Source: Erwinia_E haradaeae_H
GTDB lineage: Bacteria > Pseudomonadota > Gammaproteobacteria > Enterobacterales > Enterobacteriaceae
Direction of reading: 5' to 3'
Length of the DNA stretch: 64,000 bases
NCBI RefSeq assembly: GCF_900698885.1
Contig: NZ_LR217705.1
Location: 186,001 to 250,000 of the forward strand
Part shown: piece by piece, positions 9,156 through 20,052 of the stretch
Position numbering within the stretch: position 1 is the stretch's first letter
Layout of the letters: every line of letters starts with the position of its first letter
Notes under the pieces: model-generated
Told to the model about the DNA's origin: nothing
Databases searched by the model: none
What the model saw: only the letters and a program-made list of their open reading frames with translations
Made by a program: the position numbers and the translations under genes

Positions 9156-9201
9156 TCACTATCTTTTTATAAGGAATCAACATAGAAAGGAAAGTTCGTC
9201 C

Positions 9202-11802
9202 ATGAATGACTTTGCCCGTGAAATTAGATTGGTTAATATCGCAGAAGAATTAAAAAACTCTTATTTAGATTATGCTATGTCGGTTATTATTGGTCGCGCC
9301 TTACCAGATGTGCGTGATGGCTTGAAACCAGTTCACCGCCGTGTTTTATATGCTATGCACATTCTTGGTAATGATTGGAATAGGGCTTATAAAAAATCCG
9401 CACGTATTGTTGGTGATGTGATTGGTAAATATCACCCACATGGTGATTCTGCTGTATATGATGCAATTGTTCGTATGGCCCAATCTTTTTCGTTACGATA
9501 TATTTTGATTGATGGTCAAGGTAATTTTGGTTCTATTGATGGGGATCCAGCCGCAGCGATGCGTTATACAGAAGTGCGCATGTCTAAAATAGCGCATGAA
9601 ATCTTAGCAGATCTTGAAAAAGAAACTGTAAATTTTATGTTAAATTATGACAACACAGAAGAAATACCAGAAGTAATGCCCACTCGTATTCCGAACTTAT
9701 TAATTAACGGCTCTTCAGGAATTGCGGTTGGTATGGCAACAAACATTCCACCGCATAATCTAACCGAGGTAATTAATGGTTGTCTTGCATATCTAGACTC
9801 TGAGAATATTACTGTTGAAGCTTTAATGCAATGTATTCCTGGCCCAGATTTTCCCACTTCTGCCATTATTTATGGAAAGAAGGGGATCCATGAAGCTTAT
9901 CATACAGGGCGTGGAAAGATTTATATACGGGCTCGTACTAGAATTGAAATCAATGCCAAAAGTAAGCGAGAAACTATCATTATACACGAACTCCCATATC
10001 AAGTAAATAAAGCACATCTTATTGAAAAAATGGCTGAATTAGTTAAAGAAAAACGCCTAGAGGGTATAAGTGCTTTACGTGATGAATCTGACCAAGAAGG
10101 TATGCGTGTTGTAATAGAAGTGAAACGGGATGCGTTGAGTGAAGTAGTTTTAAATAACTTGTATTCGCTCACACAGATGCAAACGTCTTTTTGTATTAAT
10201 ATGGTTGCGTTACACCAAGGTCAACCAAAGCTTATGTCACTAAAAGATATCATTGGGGCTTTTGTGTCTCATCGCCGAGAGGTAATCACGCGCCGCACTG
10301 TTTTTGAGTTGCGAAAAGCACGTCATCGTGCTCATATTCTTGAGGCTTTAGCGTTAGCCTTAGCGAATATTGACTCTATGATTCAGTTGATTCGCGGCTC
10401 AAGTACACCAGAAGAAGCAAAAGACAAGCTCATGGCTAACACTTGGAACATTGGACGTGTTTCTCAAATGTTAGCATCTGTAGATGCTAATATAAATTAT
10501 CCGGAATGGCGAGACAAAAAGAAATATCTTGCTTCTGGCAGATATTCTTTAACTACCGATCAAGTCCAAGCAATTTTAGACTTACGACTTCAAAAAATCA
10601 CCAATCTAGAGCATGAAAAATTGTTTAACGAGTACATAAGTCTATCAGATCACATTAATAAATTAATCTGTATTCTAAAGAATCCAAAAAAATTAATAGA
10701 AGTTATTCGTGAAGAATTAGAAATAATTCGAGATAAATTTGGAGATCAACGTCGTACTGAAATTGCTATGAATAGTGCCAGTATAAATCTTGAAGATTTG
10801 ATTCATCAGGAAGATGTAGTGGTGACTTTGTCATATCAGGGATATATTAAGTATCAACCACTAGCTTCTTATGAAGCTCAGCGCCGAGGTGGAAAAGGAA
10901 AGTCAGCGGTTTGCATTAAAGAGGAAGATTTTATTGATCGTCTTTTAGTGGCAAATACACATGATACTATCTTGTGTTTTTCTAGTCGAGGTCGTTTGTA
11001 TTGGATAAGAGTTTATCAATTGCCCGAAGCTAGTCGTGGCGCGCGTGGTCGCCCAATTGTTAACTTATTACCCCTAGCAGTAAATGAACGTATTACTGCT
11101 CTTTTACCTATACATACGTATGTTAAAGAATGGAATATATTTATGGCAACTGCGAGTGGAACTGTAAAAAAATCAGCATTGACTGAATTTAGCCGGCCTC
11201 GTAGTGCAGGTATTTTTGCTGTAAATCTTCGTGATGATGATGAGCTTATTGGTGTATCACTCACTAATGGTCATGATGAGGTTATGTTATTCTCCTCTGA
11301 AGGAAAGGTAGTGCGTTTTTCTGAAACTGAAGTTCGTACTATGGGGAGAGCCGCCGCTGGAGTTCGAGGCATCAAGTTAATCGATGAAGATAGGGTGGTG
11401 TCCTTAATTATTCCACGAGATAATGGTGCCATTATGACTGTAACTCAACATGGTTATGGGAAACGAACAAGAAATATTCAGTACCCTATTAAGTCACGTG
11501 CTACACAAGGGGTGATATCTATCAAGGTGTCTAAAAGGAATGGGTTAGTTATTGGTGCTGTACAAGTGATGGATGGAGATCAGATAATGATGATTACCGA
11601 TGCAGGTACCTTAGTGCGCACACGAGTATCTGAAGTGAGTATGATTGGTCGAAATACTCAAGGTGTAATTTTGATTCGTACCGCTACAGATGAAAACGTA
11701 GTAGCCTTGCAACGGGTAGCTGAAACAATTACAACAGAATCATTATCTATCCCTGAAGACAGATCTTTGTCGGGTAATAATACTGTGCTTCCCATAATAT
11801 AA
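9202..11802 (+). CDS. gyrA: DNA gyrase subunit A
   Basis: Breaks and rejoins DNA in the gyrase A2B2 complex that introduces negative supercoils. It has 866 residues (E. coli 875). The catalytic Tyr122 is in AAAMRYTE, and the quinolone-determining Ser83 and Asp87 are wild type. The C-terminal beta-pinwheel carries the GyrA box QRRGGKG, needed for wrapping DNA, and its blades are complete. The E. coli protein ends in a strongly acidic tail of about 34 residues that modulates DNA wrapping. Here the end after QRVAE is a shorter, weakly charged stretch finishing NTVLPII. Confidence 0.97.
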   Translation: MNDFAREIRLVNIAEELKNSYLDYAMSVIIGRALPDVRDGLKPVHRRVLYAMHILGNDWNRAYKKSARIVGDVIGKYHPHGDSAVYDAIVRMAQSFSLRYILIDGQGNFGSIDGDPAAAMRYTEVRMSKIAHEILADLEKETVNFMLNYDNTEEIPEVMPTRIPNLLINGSSGIAVGMATNIPPHNLTEVINGCLAYLDSENITVEALMQCIPGPDFPTSAIIYGKKGIHEAYHTGRGKIYIRARTRIEINAKSKRETIIIHELPYQVNKAHLIEKMAELVKEKRLEGISALRDESDQEGMRVVIEVKRDALSEVVLNNLYSLTQMQTSFCINMVALHQGQPKLMSLKDIIGAFVSHRREVITRRTVFELRKARHRAHILEALALALANIDSMIQLIRGSSTPEEAKDKLMANTWNIGRVSQMLASVDANINYPEWRDKKKYLASGRYSLTTDQVQAILDLRLQKITNLEHEKLFNEYISLSDHINKLICILKNPKKLIEVIREELEIIRDKFGDQRRTEIAMNSASINLEDLIHQEDVVVTLSYQGYIKYQPLASYEAQRRGGKGKSAVCIKEEDFIDRLLVANTHDTILCFSSRGRLYWIRVYQLPEASRGARGRPIVNLLPLAVNERITALLPIHTYVKEWNIFMATASGTVKKSALTEFSRPRSAGIFAVNLRDDDELIGVSLTNGHDEVMLFSSEGKVVRFSETEVRTMGRAAAGVRGIKLIDEDRVVSLIIPRDNGAIMTVTQHGYGKRTRNIQYPIKSRATQGVISIKVSKRNGLVIGAVQVMDGDQIMMITDAGTLVRTRVSEVSMIGRNTQGVILIRTATDENVVALQRVAETITTESLSIPEDRSLSGNNTVLPII

Positions 11803-12691
11803 ACTAATACAAAAAATTATATTCATTGTAGCGATTAAAAGATAACCGGGGGGTTATATTATGCGCTAAGTACTATTTATGCAAAGTCTATAATTATAAT
11901 AGAACTATACTACATTTTATATTTTAAATTCAAGAATCTCTTTATAGTATTTCTGATCATTAGTTTTTTAAAAAATGGTAATGATATTGTGATTAATCTA
12001 ATAAAAAATAAAAAATAAAAAATATTAATATATTAAAATAACTCTAATTTATTCAATAGATCGTTCTAAAAATATAAGAGATCGTGCGTATATAGATTTC
12101 TGAATCTTTTGTGCGGTCTATGTAAATTTATAACTCACATTATTTTTAAGAGCCATTATGTAGTAGACACTACTAAATATATTCAGCAGTTAGTCATAAA
12201 CTAGAGGTTTGTTAATGCATAAATCAGGTGGTCTACAAATGATCTTTTTACATTATAAGAAGAGAATATTGTGAATAGTGACCTTATATAAGCCGCAGAG
12301 TGTGCCAAAAAATACTATCGCTATAATAGAATTTGATATTTCTATATTTAAAAATATATTGGTGGATTCATGAGAAAATATGACAATAAATTTTAGATAC
12401 TCTATTATATATTGCTACGTGTATCTTTATTATAGATAATAAGATTTCTTTTTGAGTAGATTTGTTCTTGCATTTACGTAGTGTTTAAAAATTAGATAAA
12501 AAGGAGCATTTGCAAAAAAAAAAAATAGAATATATAACGCCCACCTTGCTTCAGTATGCTGCTTTGAATATAAAACTTATGTTATAGGTTTATGATATCC
12601 ATGTGACTTTGTCAGACTGTGAATTAATAGAGATAGTTATACGTTAAGCATTTTTGAGTATTTGGTTAACACTCTATAATGTATAAGCTCT
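11803..12691. other. Gap between convergent gyrA and guaA
   Basis: No gene recognised. A 6-bp stem-loop ATAACC/GGTTAT with a GGGG loop (11842-11857) lies 40 bases past gyrA and may end its transcript, though no U-run follows. An AAGGAG at 12501-12506 is followed by an A12 run (12514-12525) and a short GC-richer patch (about 12540-12575). It gives only about 22 unrecognised codons and may be the residue of a lost gene. Confidence 0.5.
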
Positions 12692-14272
12692 TTATTCCCA
12701 TTCGATTGTTGCAGGTGGTTTGCTAGAGATATCATACACGACGCGGGAGATACTGTGAATTTCATTTATAATGCGATTGGAGACGGTTCTAAGAAACTCA
12801 TGTGGTAAATTTGTCCACTGAGCAGTCATAAAATCAGTTGTTTCAACAGCTCTAATAGCTATTACCCAGTCATATTTTCGATTATCACCTATAACGCTAA
12901 CAGAGCGAATTGGAAGAAACACAGTGAATGCTTGGTTTATTTTTTTATACAAATTAGCCTTATGTAACTCCTCAATTAATATAGAATCAGCAGATCGCAA
13001 AAGGTCACAGTATTCTTTTTTGACCTCACCTAATACACGGATGCTTAAACCAGGACCTGGAAACGGGTGTTGATATAGAATTGAGTTCGATAATCCCAAC
13101 TTTAGTCCGATTTCTCGTACCTCATCTTTAAAAAGTGTTTTTAAGGGCTCGAGTAATTTTAGTCTCATTTTTTTTGGAAGTCCTCCAACATTATGATGTG
13201 ACTTAATTATGTGTGTTTGAGAAGTTGAAGTTATACCAGATTCAATTACATCAGAATAGATAGTTCCTTGCGCTAGCCATTGCACATTGCCAATTCTAAC
13301 GGCTTCTTCTTCAAATATCTCAATAAATACGCGACCAATAGTTTTACGTTTAGCTTCTGGTTCCTGAACACCAATTAGAGCGTCTAGAAAACGTTTTTCT
13401 GCTTTTATATGGATAATATTTAAGCTAAAGCAATTAGAAAACATAGTTGTTAGATGATTAGCTTCCCCAAGGCGCAAAAGACCATTATCAATAAAGATGC
13501 ATATTAAACGATCACCAATGGCATGGTGTAACAACAATGCTGTTACCAAAGAATCTACGCCTCCAGAAAGTCCTAGCATAACTCTTTCAGTTGCTATCTG
13601 ATTTTTTATGTCTTTAATGATATCATCGATAATGTTTTTCGTAGTCCATAGCGCTTTGCATTGACAAATAATTTGCACAAATTGTTTTATTAAGCTTAGT
13701 CCTTGTGGTGTATGAGTTACTTCTGGATGGAATTGTACACCATAGAAACGTTTTGTTTCATTTGTCATAATTACAACTGGACACTTTTCAGTGTGAGCTA
13801 TAGCGATAAAGTCAGATGGGATCTGGCTAACATGATCGGAGTGACTCATCCAGACATCCATTACTATCTTTTTATCTGTGTTAGTATTATGAAAAATCGG
13901 AGGAAGTAATGGGCTATTTTTTGTTACTGTTATCTGTGCAGAACCGAATTCGCGTTTATTAGAGCTTTGCACTGTACCACCTAACTGAACGGCCATCACT
14001 TGCATACCGTAACATATACCAAGAATCGGAACTCCAGCATGAAATATATAATTGACTACACGTGGGCTATTATGACTTATGCTGCTTTCAGGTCCTCCTG
14101 AAAGAATTATACCATTTGGATTAAATTCTCTAATCTCTTTTTCTGATGCATGCCATGCTAATAATTTACAATATACTCCAATACCTCTTATGCATCTAGC
14201 AAGTAGCTGAGTGTATTGCGAGCCAAAATCAAGTATCAGAATGCGACTAGTGTAAATCTTTTGTGGTAGCAT
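12692..14272 (-). CDS. guaA: GMP synthase (glutamine-hydrolysing)
   Basis: Converts XMP, glutamine and ATP to GMP, the last step of guanine nucleotide synthesis. It has 526 residues (E. coli 525). The N-terminal class I glutamine amidotransferase domain has the nucleophile Cys in GICYGMQ and the partner His-Glu in QFHPEVTH. The ATP pyrophosphatase domain has the P-loop LSGGVDS. The C-terminal dimerisation domain ends in KPPATIEWE, as in E. coli. It lies 153 bases downstream of guaB on the same strand, the guaBA order. The spacer is longer than in E. coli, but no terminator is seen in it. Confidence 0.97.
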   Translation of the reverse strand: MLPQKIYTSRILILDFGSQYTQLLARCIRGIGVYCKLLAWHASEKEIREFNPNGIILSGGPESSISHNSPRVVNYIFHAGVPILGICYGMQVMAVQLGGTVQSSNKREFGSAQITVTKNSPLLPPIFHNTNTDKKIVMDVWMSHSDHVSQIPSDFIAIAHTEKCPVVIMTNETKRFYGVQFHPEVTHTPQGLSLIKQFVQIICQCKALWTTKNIIDDIIKDIKNQIATERVMLGLSGGVDSLVTALLLHHAIGDRLICIFIDNGLLRLGEANHLTTMFSNCFSLNIIHIKAEKRFLDALIGVQEPEAKRKTIGRVFIEIFEEEAVRIGNVQWLAQGTIYSDVIESGITSTSQTHIIKSHHNVGGLPKKMRLKLLEPLKTLFKDEVREIGLKLGLSNSILYQHPFPGPGLSIRVLGEVKKEYCDLLRSADSILIEELHKANLYKKINQAFTVFLPIRSVSVIGDNRKYDWVIAIRAVETTDFMTAQWTNLPHEFLRTVSNRIINEIHSISRVVYDISSKPPATIEWE

Positions 14273-14425
14273 GAAAAGAGTTCCAGAGAAAATAATATTG
14301 TCAATTATAAGTTAGATGATGCTATAAGTTACATGATACATTATTATAGTTAAAGTTCAGAGGATAGTTATTTTATAGTAACAGATCACTATTTATCCGT
14401 ATCAGGAAGCCTTTTAGATACGAAA

Positions 14426-15892
14426 CTAAGAATCTATGTAGTAATTTGGAGGCTCTTTTGTCATGGCGATATTATGCGCATGACTTTCTGAGATACCTGC
14501 TTTACTAATTCGGACAAAAACCGCTTGAGTTCGTAATTGTTCGATAGTAGCGCAACCAGTAAGGCCCATGCAAGATCTTAAGCCGCCCATTTGCTGATAG
14601 ATGATTTCTTTAAGGCGACCCCTGTATGCCACGCGTCCCTCGATGCCTTCTGGTACTAACTTATTTCCTGTATTATTCACTTGAAAATAACGATCAGAAG
14701 ATCCTTTAGTCATGGCTCCGAGTGAACCCATTCCACGGTAAGCTTTAAATGAACGCCCCTGGTATAACTCAATTTCACCTGGTGACTCTTCGCTGCCTGC
14801 GAGTATGGATCCAAGCATAACTACTGCAGCCCCAGCGGCAATAGCTTTAGCGATATCCCCAGAGAAGCGAATGCCTCCATCAGCAATAATTGGAATACCA
14901 GAACCCTCTAGGGCAGTTGCAGCATCTGAAATTGCTGTGATTTGAGGTATTCCCACACCTGTGACAATACGGGTGGTACAAATTGACCCAGGACCAAGGC
15001 CAACTTTAACTGCATTCACGCCTGCTTCAGCTAGAGCTAATGCGCCAGAAGCGGTTACTATATTTCCACCAATAATTTGAAGATCAGGATATTTTTCACG
15101 GGTTTTCCTAATACATTGCAGAACGCTTTCAGAGTGGCCATGCGAAGAGTCAATTAATAGAACATCGACACCAGCAGATACTAGAGCATCAATTCTCTCT
15201 ATGTTTCCTAAGCTAGCACCTACAGCTGCCCCCACACGCAACCGGCCATGTTTGTCCTTACAAGCATAAGGTTTGCGTTCTGCTTTTTGAAAATCTTTAA
15301 CAGTGATCATTCCTTTTAATTGAAAGTATCTATCTACTACTAATGCTTTTTCTACACGTTTTTCATGCATTTTTTGTAGTATAACCATGCGAGATTCGCC
15401 TTCTTTCACAGTGACTAGGCGTTCTTTAGAAGTCATAACTGCAGAAACAGGCAGATCAAGATTAGTAACAAATCGTACATCGCGGCCTGTAATAATACCG
15501 TCTAATTGATTTTTACTATTCACTACTGGATAACCGGCAAATCCATTACGTTTAGTTAAGGTCTTTACTGTTCTTAATGATGTACTTGGCAATACAGTTT
15601 GCGGATTAATTACTACTCCACTTTCGTATTTTTTAACCTTACGAACTTCTATTGTTTGATCTTCAATAGACATGCTTTTATGAATAAATCCTAAACCACC
15701 TTCTTGTGCTATAGCAATTGCTAAACTAGACTCAGTTACAGTGTCCATAGCAGCAGATATCACGGGAATGTTTAAACGGATAGTTTTGGTAAGTGAAGTA
15801 CTCAGGCTAGCTGTTTCTGGGAGAACGGAAGAGTGAGCTGGAACAATAAGAACATCGTCAAATGTCAGGGTTTCTTTAGCGATTCTGAGCAT
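14426..15892 (-). CDS. guaB: Inosine-5'-monophosphate dehydrogenase
   Basis: Oxidises IMP to XMP with NAD+, the committed step towards GMP. It has 488 residues, the E. coli length. The TIM-barrel catalytic domain carries the active-site loop GPGSICTTR with the catalytic cysteine, the phosphate-binding stretch ADGGIRFSGDIAKA, and the flap ending in EGIEGRVAYRG. The two regulatory CBS domains (about residues 93-205) are kept, which is notable in a reduced genome. Upstream there is no strong Shine-Dalgarno sequence, and no PurR-type operator could be recognised. Paired with guaA. Confidence 0.97.
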   Translation of the reverse strand: MLRIAKETLTFDDVLIVPAHSSVLPETASLSTSLTKTIRLNIPVISAAMDTVTESSLAIAIAQEGGLGFIHKSMSIEDQTIEVRKVKKYESGVVINPQTVLPSTSLRTVKTLTKRNGFAGYPVVNSKNQLDGIITGRDVRFVTNLDLPVSAVMTSKERLVTVKEGESRMVILQKMHEKRVEKALVVDRYFQLKGMITVKDFQKAERKPYACKDKHGRLRVGAAVGASLGNIERIDALVSAGVDVLLIDSSHGHSESVLQCIRKTREKYPDLQIIGGNIVTASGALALAEAGVNAVKVGLGPGSICTTRIVTGVGIPQITAISDAATALEGSGIPIIADGGIRFSGDIAKAIAAGAAVVMLGSILAGSEESPGEIELYQGRSFKAYRGMGSLGAMTKGSSDRYFQVNNTGNKLVPEGIEGRVAYRGRLKEIIYQQMGGLRSCMGLTGCATIEQLRTQAVFVRISKAGISESHAHNIAMTKEPPNYYIDS

Positions 15893-18159
15893 AGCAATAT
15901 CTCAATCTAAAAGTTAATAAAACGTATATAATATTGCTACAGAATTTTTACAGGCTATCGTCTATCTGTTCCAGTATTTTACGTAAAACGCTAGATTTTT
16001 TGCAAAAACATTCATGATGCATGTAGTCCTGTCAAGTTTTACTTGTAGCATATATTTAGCTATAAAGTTTAGCTATTGAGTTTAGAATAGCAGTGTTTGG
16101 TCTAATAGTATAGGTTTAGAATACATAGTTTAGTATCGGTCTTGTGGTTTTTGGGAACATTTAATTACATACGATTATTTGGAATTCATGTGATTATTGT
16201 TTGGTTTTTGAGGTGTTTTATAATAATTTTAAATTATAATTTAAAATTATTATTTTAAATGGCATCGTTACAAAAAGATCATATTACTTTGTAAGTTGAT
16301 ATTATAAAAACTTTTAGTATAGTCTTGTTATTATTTTCTAGTGTTTATTACGCAGTATTCGTTGGATAAATTTTAAAAATATTTTAAAAATATTATTTTT
16401 AAAATTAAATATCTTTAATAGTAATAAATCTAAGATGTAAAAATATGTCCTACATATGATATGTATAGTTTTTGTATATATCACATTGATCTAATTAGTT
16501 CAAATTAGTAAAGCATCTCCTCATTAATAGTGTATTAGTTTTATTAAAAAATACATTATTTTGCAGTAAACAAAACAAATATAGAAAACATAAATTAATT
16601 TTTATTTTTATAAAATCTAGTATTTTTAGCTAAATGTATCTGTATTTTCTTCATATTTTAATAAATTTTAATACTAATTAAATGCTTTAATAACAATTAA
16701 AATTTATGATTAATTTTTAGTTAAAAATAAAAATATTTTGCATTTTAGTTAGGAGTGCATTGAAAATATTTGCTCATAGCGAAAGTTTTCTCTAATGAGA
16801 TGCATTCATAACAAAAATTTTTATGAGACCTAAAGTAAAATATGTGTTTAGTTTTTTATACACTTATAGAGAGCTGCACTAATACGATATTAATGACTAC
16901 ATGTGCTCTACAATATCACACTGAATGAGAAATGTGAATTTGTCTTCTGATTTTATTTATGGTTCATGTGTTTAGAATGACATTCTATCTTATGTTTTTA
17001 TTTTTTATTTTTTTTCTTTGTAAAAACAAAACCACGCTCCCCAGTATATATAGCTAATTGTATTTAAGCGGAATAATTTTTTATGGATAATACATTATAA
17101 TAAATGTTTTCGTTGGAGTATGATCTAAAATTTTATTTTTGATGCTAAGATAAAAGTGTTGAAATTTTTAGATATTTAGATGTTAAAAACATATCGCATT
17201 ATGGATCATAATAGATGAAAGTGAATTTGATGAGATATTGTAATCACTTAAATATTACAGCAGAAATTTTTAAATGGAACGAGTCTCGCAGAAATTTTTT
17301 TGTTTTAGCAAACAAAATATTTACGGAATCTAATTATGAGTTGCTTTATGTGCTGATTTTCTCTGATTAATTTATCTAAGAGATGATACCTTATCATGCA
17401 TATTACAATAATTATAGTTAATATAATATAACTTGGTTGTCAGTGTAGTTAAAAATAGATGGCTTACATTTTATGACATTTTTAGTGATATTAATTTCTC
17501 TTGAATAGAATTTCATTTACGATATTGTAAATTCATCTTTATTTTATGAGTTCATGTAATCTTCACGCTATAATTGATTTGGAAAATTAATAGTTTTAAT
17601 CTGATTGGAGGAGCGATATCTTATTATCAGATTGATATAAAATAGTATATAGCATAATTTATGTTGATCACATAGAAGAATATTGATATGCATTTAAATT
17701 TAATAGTAATGGTATGTAAAAATTCGTGAGTAAAATATGTCTGAATTAATTTTAAGTGTGCTCTGTGTACCTAATTGATTATTTTATATAAAATAATTAT
17801 CTTAATTTAAGAACACTACATAAATCAGTACACTACATAAAATCAATTGTATAATTATGTTATATTTTTTTGATTTTATCTTCAATAATTATCGAAGATC
17901 ATATCTTTACGATAGTTTTAATTTCTTTATATTAAATTAGGTATGTATAATACCTAATATGAAAAATCATTGCGTGAGTATTAAGATGAAGAATAACTGT
18001 TCTAAACATTATAGAATATCCTGAAGATTCGATTAACGTTTGTTTTAAGATGTTAAATCTTATGATCTGGCAATGAATGAGTAATGCACTTCAGCTCAAT
18101 GTATTTAATTGCATGTATGCTGAATAATATTTACACTTTACTTAGATGATTAAAGTTTT
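15893..18159. other. 2.3 kb gap upstream of guaB and dnaX
   Basis: No gene recognised. In E. coli xseA lies divergent to guaB and apt precedes dnaX; neither can be read here. Visible items are an 11-bp direct duplication (about 16370-16391) and a perfect 8-bp stem-loop, AATCTGAT (17598-17605) with ATCAGATT (17626-17633), whose loop carries GGAGGAG. Confidence 0.5.
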
Positions 18160-20052
18160 ATGAGTTATCAAGTATTAGCACGAAAATGGCGCCCACAAGT
18201 ATTTACTGATGTTGTTGGTCAAGAGCATGTATTAAGTATATTACAAAATTCATTATCTCTTGAACGCATACATCATTCTTATTTATTTTCAGGTGCCAGT
18301 GGCATTGGTAAGACCACGATTGCTCGATTATTAGCCAAGAGTTTAAATTGTGAAATTGGTATTACTTCTAATCCTTGTAGGGTATGCGGTCAATGTCGTG
18401 ATATTGCTGCAGGTTTTTGTTTAGATCTTATTGAGATTGATGCAGCCTCACGTACAAAGGTTGAGGATATTAGAGATGTGTTAGAGAATGTGCAGTACAC
18501 CCCATCCCGGAGTCGCTTTAAGATTTATTTAATTGATGAAGTGCATATGTTATCGCGTCATAGTTTTAACGCTTTACTAAAAACTCTTGAAGAACCACCA
18601 TTACATGTAAAGTTCATCTTAGCTACAACAGATCCGCAAAAAATACCATTAACCATCCTATCACGTTGTTTGCACTTGCATTTGACAATATTAAATTTAG
18701 ATCAGATTTTTATGCAATTAAAACATATATTGCAAACTGAAAATATTCACGCAGAGCCTGGAGCAATAAAACTCATAGCGCAAGCGGCAAAGGGGAGTAT
18801 GCGCAATTCACTAAGTTTGGCTGATCAGGCCATCGTTATGGGTCAGGGGTCAATTACTATCAATTCTATTAGTAATATGCTGAGTATATTAGATGATCAA
18901 TACGTAATATCTCTTATTGAGTATTTGGTCCATTCTGATGGTGTGAAAGTGATGGAGCTGTTAGAGAGCGCATCCATACATGGTGGTGATTGGGATGGTT
19001 TATTAATAGCAATGCTTAGTTTTTTGCATCGTATCGCAATCATGCAACTCTTACCTCCTTCGATTGGTAAAGATTGTGCAGCTATTGATGATCGGTTGCA
19101 AGCATTAGCAAGAACACTACCGCCAACTGATCTGCAATTATATTATCAGATTCTTTTAGTAGGACGTAAAGAGTTGCAGTTTGCACCTAATCAACGAATG
19201 GGGGTCGAAATGACCTTATTGCGCGCTCTGGCGTTCAAACCAGAAGACTTTAAAGAAGAAGGAACAAATAATTTGATGGTGCCAGATGGGTCATCCTATG
19301 AACCTCCTATTGGAGAACTTGTTCAGGCATCGGTCGATTTAGAAAAAAAAAATCTAAAAAAATCAGTCGCTAAAAACCTTCAGGATAGTAATAATAAAAA
19401 TCTATATAGTATTAAGGATGCCGGCAGTCATCAGAGAGATATGCAGGTTGCTGAGAAAAATAATCTATTGATAAAAATGCCTCAGTTAGTAAATTCGGAG
19501 ACAGATTTAAAGATAGAGGGCTGTAAACATATCACCAAGCCTCATCAAGAGGTTGTATCTATAGTTGATTTGAAAAAAAAAACACTATTACCCCAATTGA
19601 GTGATTTAACAAGTGATATCGATCAGTATTTAAGAAATTCAGAAATTGAAATAAAAATAGTTGAAGAATCATGGAATCGGGATGCTTGGTCATCTGATTT
19701 AGATAAATTAAATATACCTGAGGTAGGTTATCAACTAGCTTTACATTCTTGGAGGGAGTTTACTAAGCAAGGACTGTGCTTGCATATTCGTTCTATCCAT
19801 AGTCACTTAAATACACCTAAAGCATATCAAGAATTATATAATAGTTTCATAAAGGGTAATGTAGAACCTTTGAAATTAATAATTTTAGAAGATGACGACC
19901 CTTCTATGTTAACCCCTGTAGAGTGGCGACATAAAATATATCAAGAAAAAATAGTAGAAGCACGAAAATCTGTTTTAAGAGATAGTAACATTCAAACTCT
20001 TTGCCATATTTTTGATGCTGTAGTACAAAAAAATAGTATTCAGCCTATTTGA
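18160..20052 (+). CDS. dnaX: DNA polymerase III subunits tau and gamma
   Basis: Clamp-loader ATPase that organises the replisome. It has 630 residues (E. coli tau 643). Domain I has Walker A GASGIGKTTIAR, a cysteine zinc module (NPCRVCGQCR), Walker B IDEVHM and the SRC arginine-finger motif. Domains II-III run to about 370. A low-complexity lysine-rich linker follows to about 500, then the domain V region that binds polymerase alpha (NIQTLCHIFDA, ending SIQPI). In the linker an A10 run at codons 395-398 contains an in-frame A AAA AAA heptamer. Slipping either way meets a stop within seven codons, giving gamma-like products of 398 or 404 residues. E. coli makes gamma by frameshifting at a comparable place. 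Confidence 0.96.
   Translation: MSYQVLARKWRPQVFTDVVGQEHVLSILQNSLSLERIHHSYLFSGASGIGKTTIARLLAKSLNCEIGITSNPCRVCGQCRDIAAGFCLDLIEIDAASRTKVEDIRDVLENVQYTPSRSRFKIYLIDEVHMLSRHSFNALLKTLEEPPLHVKFILATTDPQKIPLTILSRCLHLHLTILNLDQIFMQLKHILQTENIHAEPGAIKLIAQAAKGSMRNSLSLADQAIVMGQGSITINSISNMLSILDDQYVISLIEYLVHSDGVKVMELLESASIHGGDWDGLLIAMLSFLHRIAIMQLLPPSIGKDCAAIDDRLQALARTLPPTDLQLYYQILLVGRKELQFAPNQRMGVEMTLLRALAFKPEDFKEEGTNNLMVPDGSSYEPPIGELVQASVDLEKKNLKKSVAKNLQDSNNKNLYSIKDAGSHQRDMQVAEKNNLLIKMPQLVNSETDLKIEGCKHITKPHQEVVSIVDLKKKTLLPQLSDLTSDIDQYLRNSEIEIKIVEESWNRDAWSSDLDKLNIPEVGYQLALHSWREFTKQGLCLHIRSIHSHLNTPKAYQELYNSFIKGNVEPLKLIILEDDDPSMLTPVEWRHKIYQEKIVEARKSVLRDSNIQTLCHIFDAVVQKNSIQPI
19343..19352 (+). promoter_or_regulatory. 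A10 slippage site in dnaX, likely gamma/tau switch
   Basis: Ten A residues in the codons GAA AAA AAA AAT. A -1 shift reads K-S-K-K-I-S-R then TAA at 19371-19373. Loss of one A reads I then TAA at 19355-19357. A second A7 run follows at 19356-19362. No strong stimulatory Shine-Dalgarno sequence lies close upstream, which favours RNA polymerase slippage over ribosomal frameshifting. Confidence 0.55.

Larger units (their letters stand above)
8899..9201. other. gltX-gyrA divergent spacer
   Basis: About 300 bases between divergent starts. It holds the palindrome at 9088-9119 and a probable gyrA promoter at 9147-9155, both listed separately. Nothing else is recognised. Confidence 0.6.
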
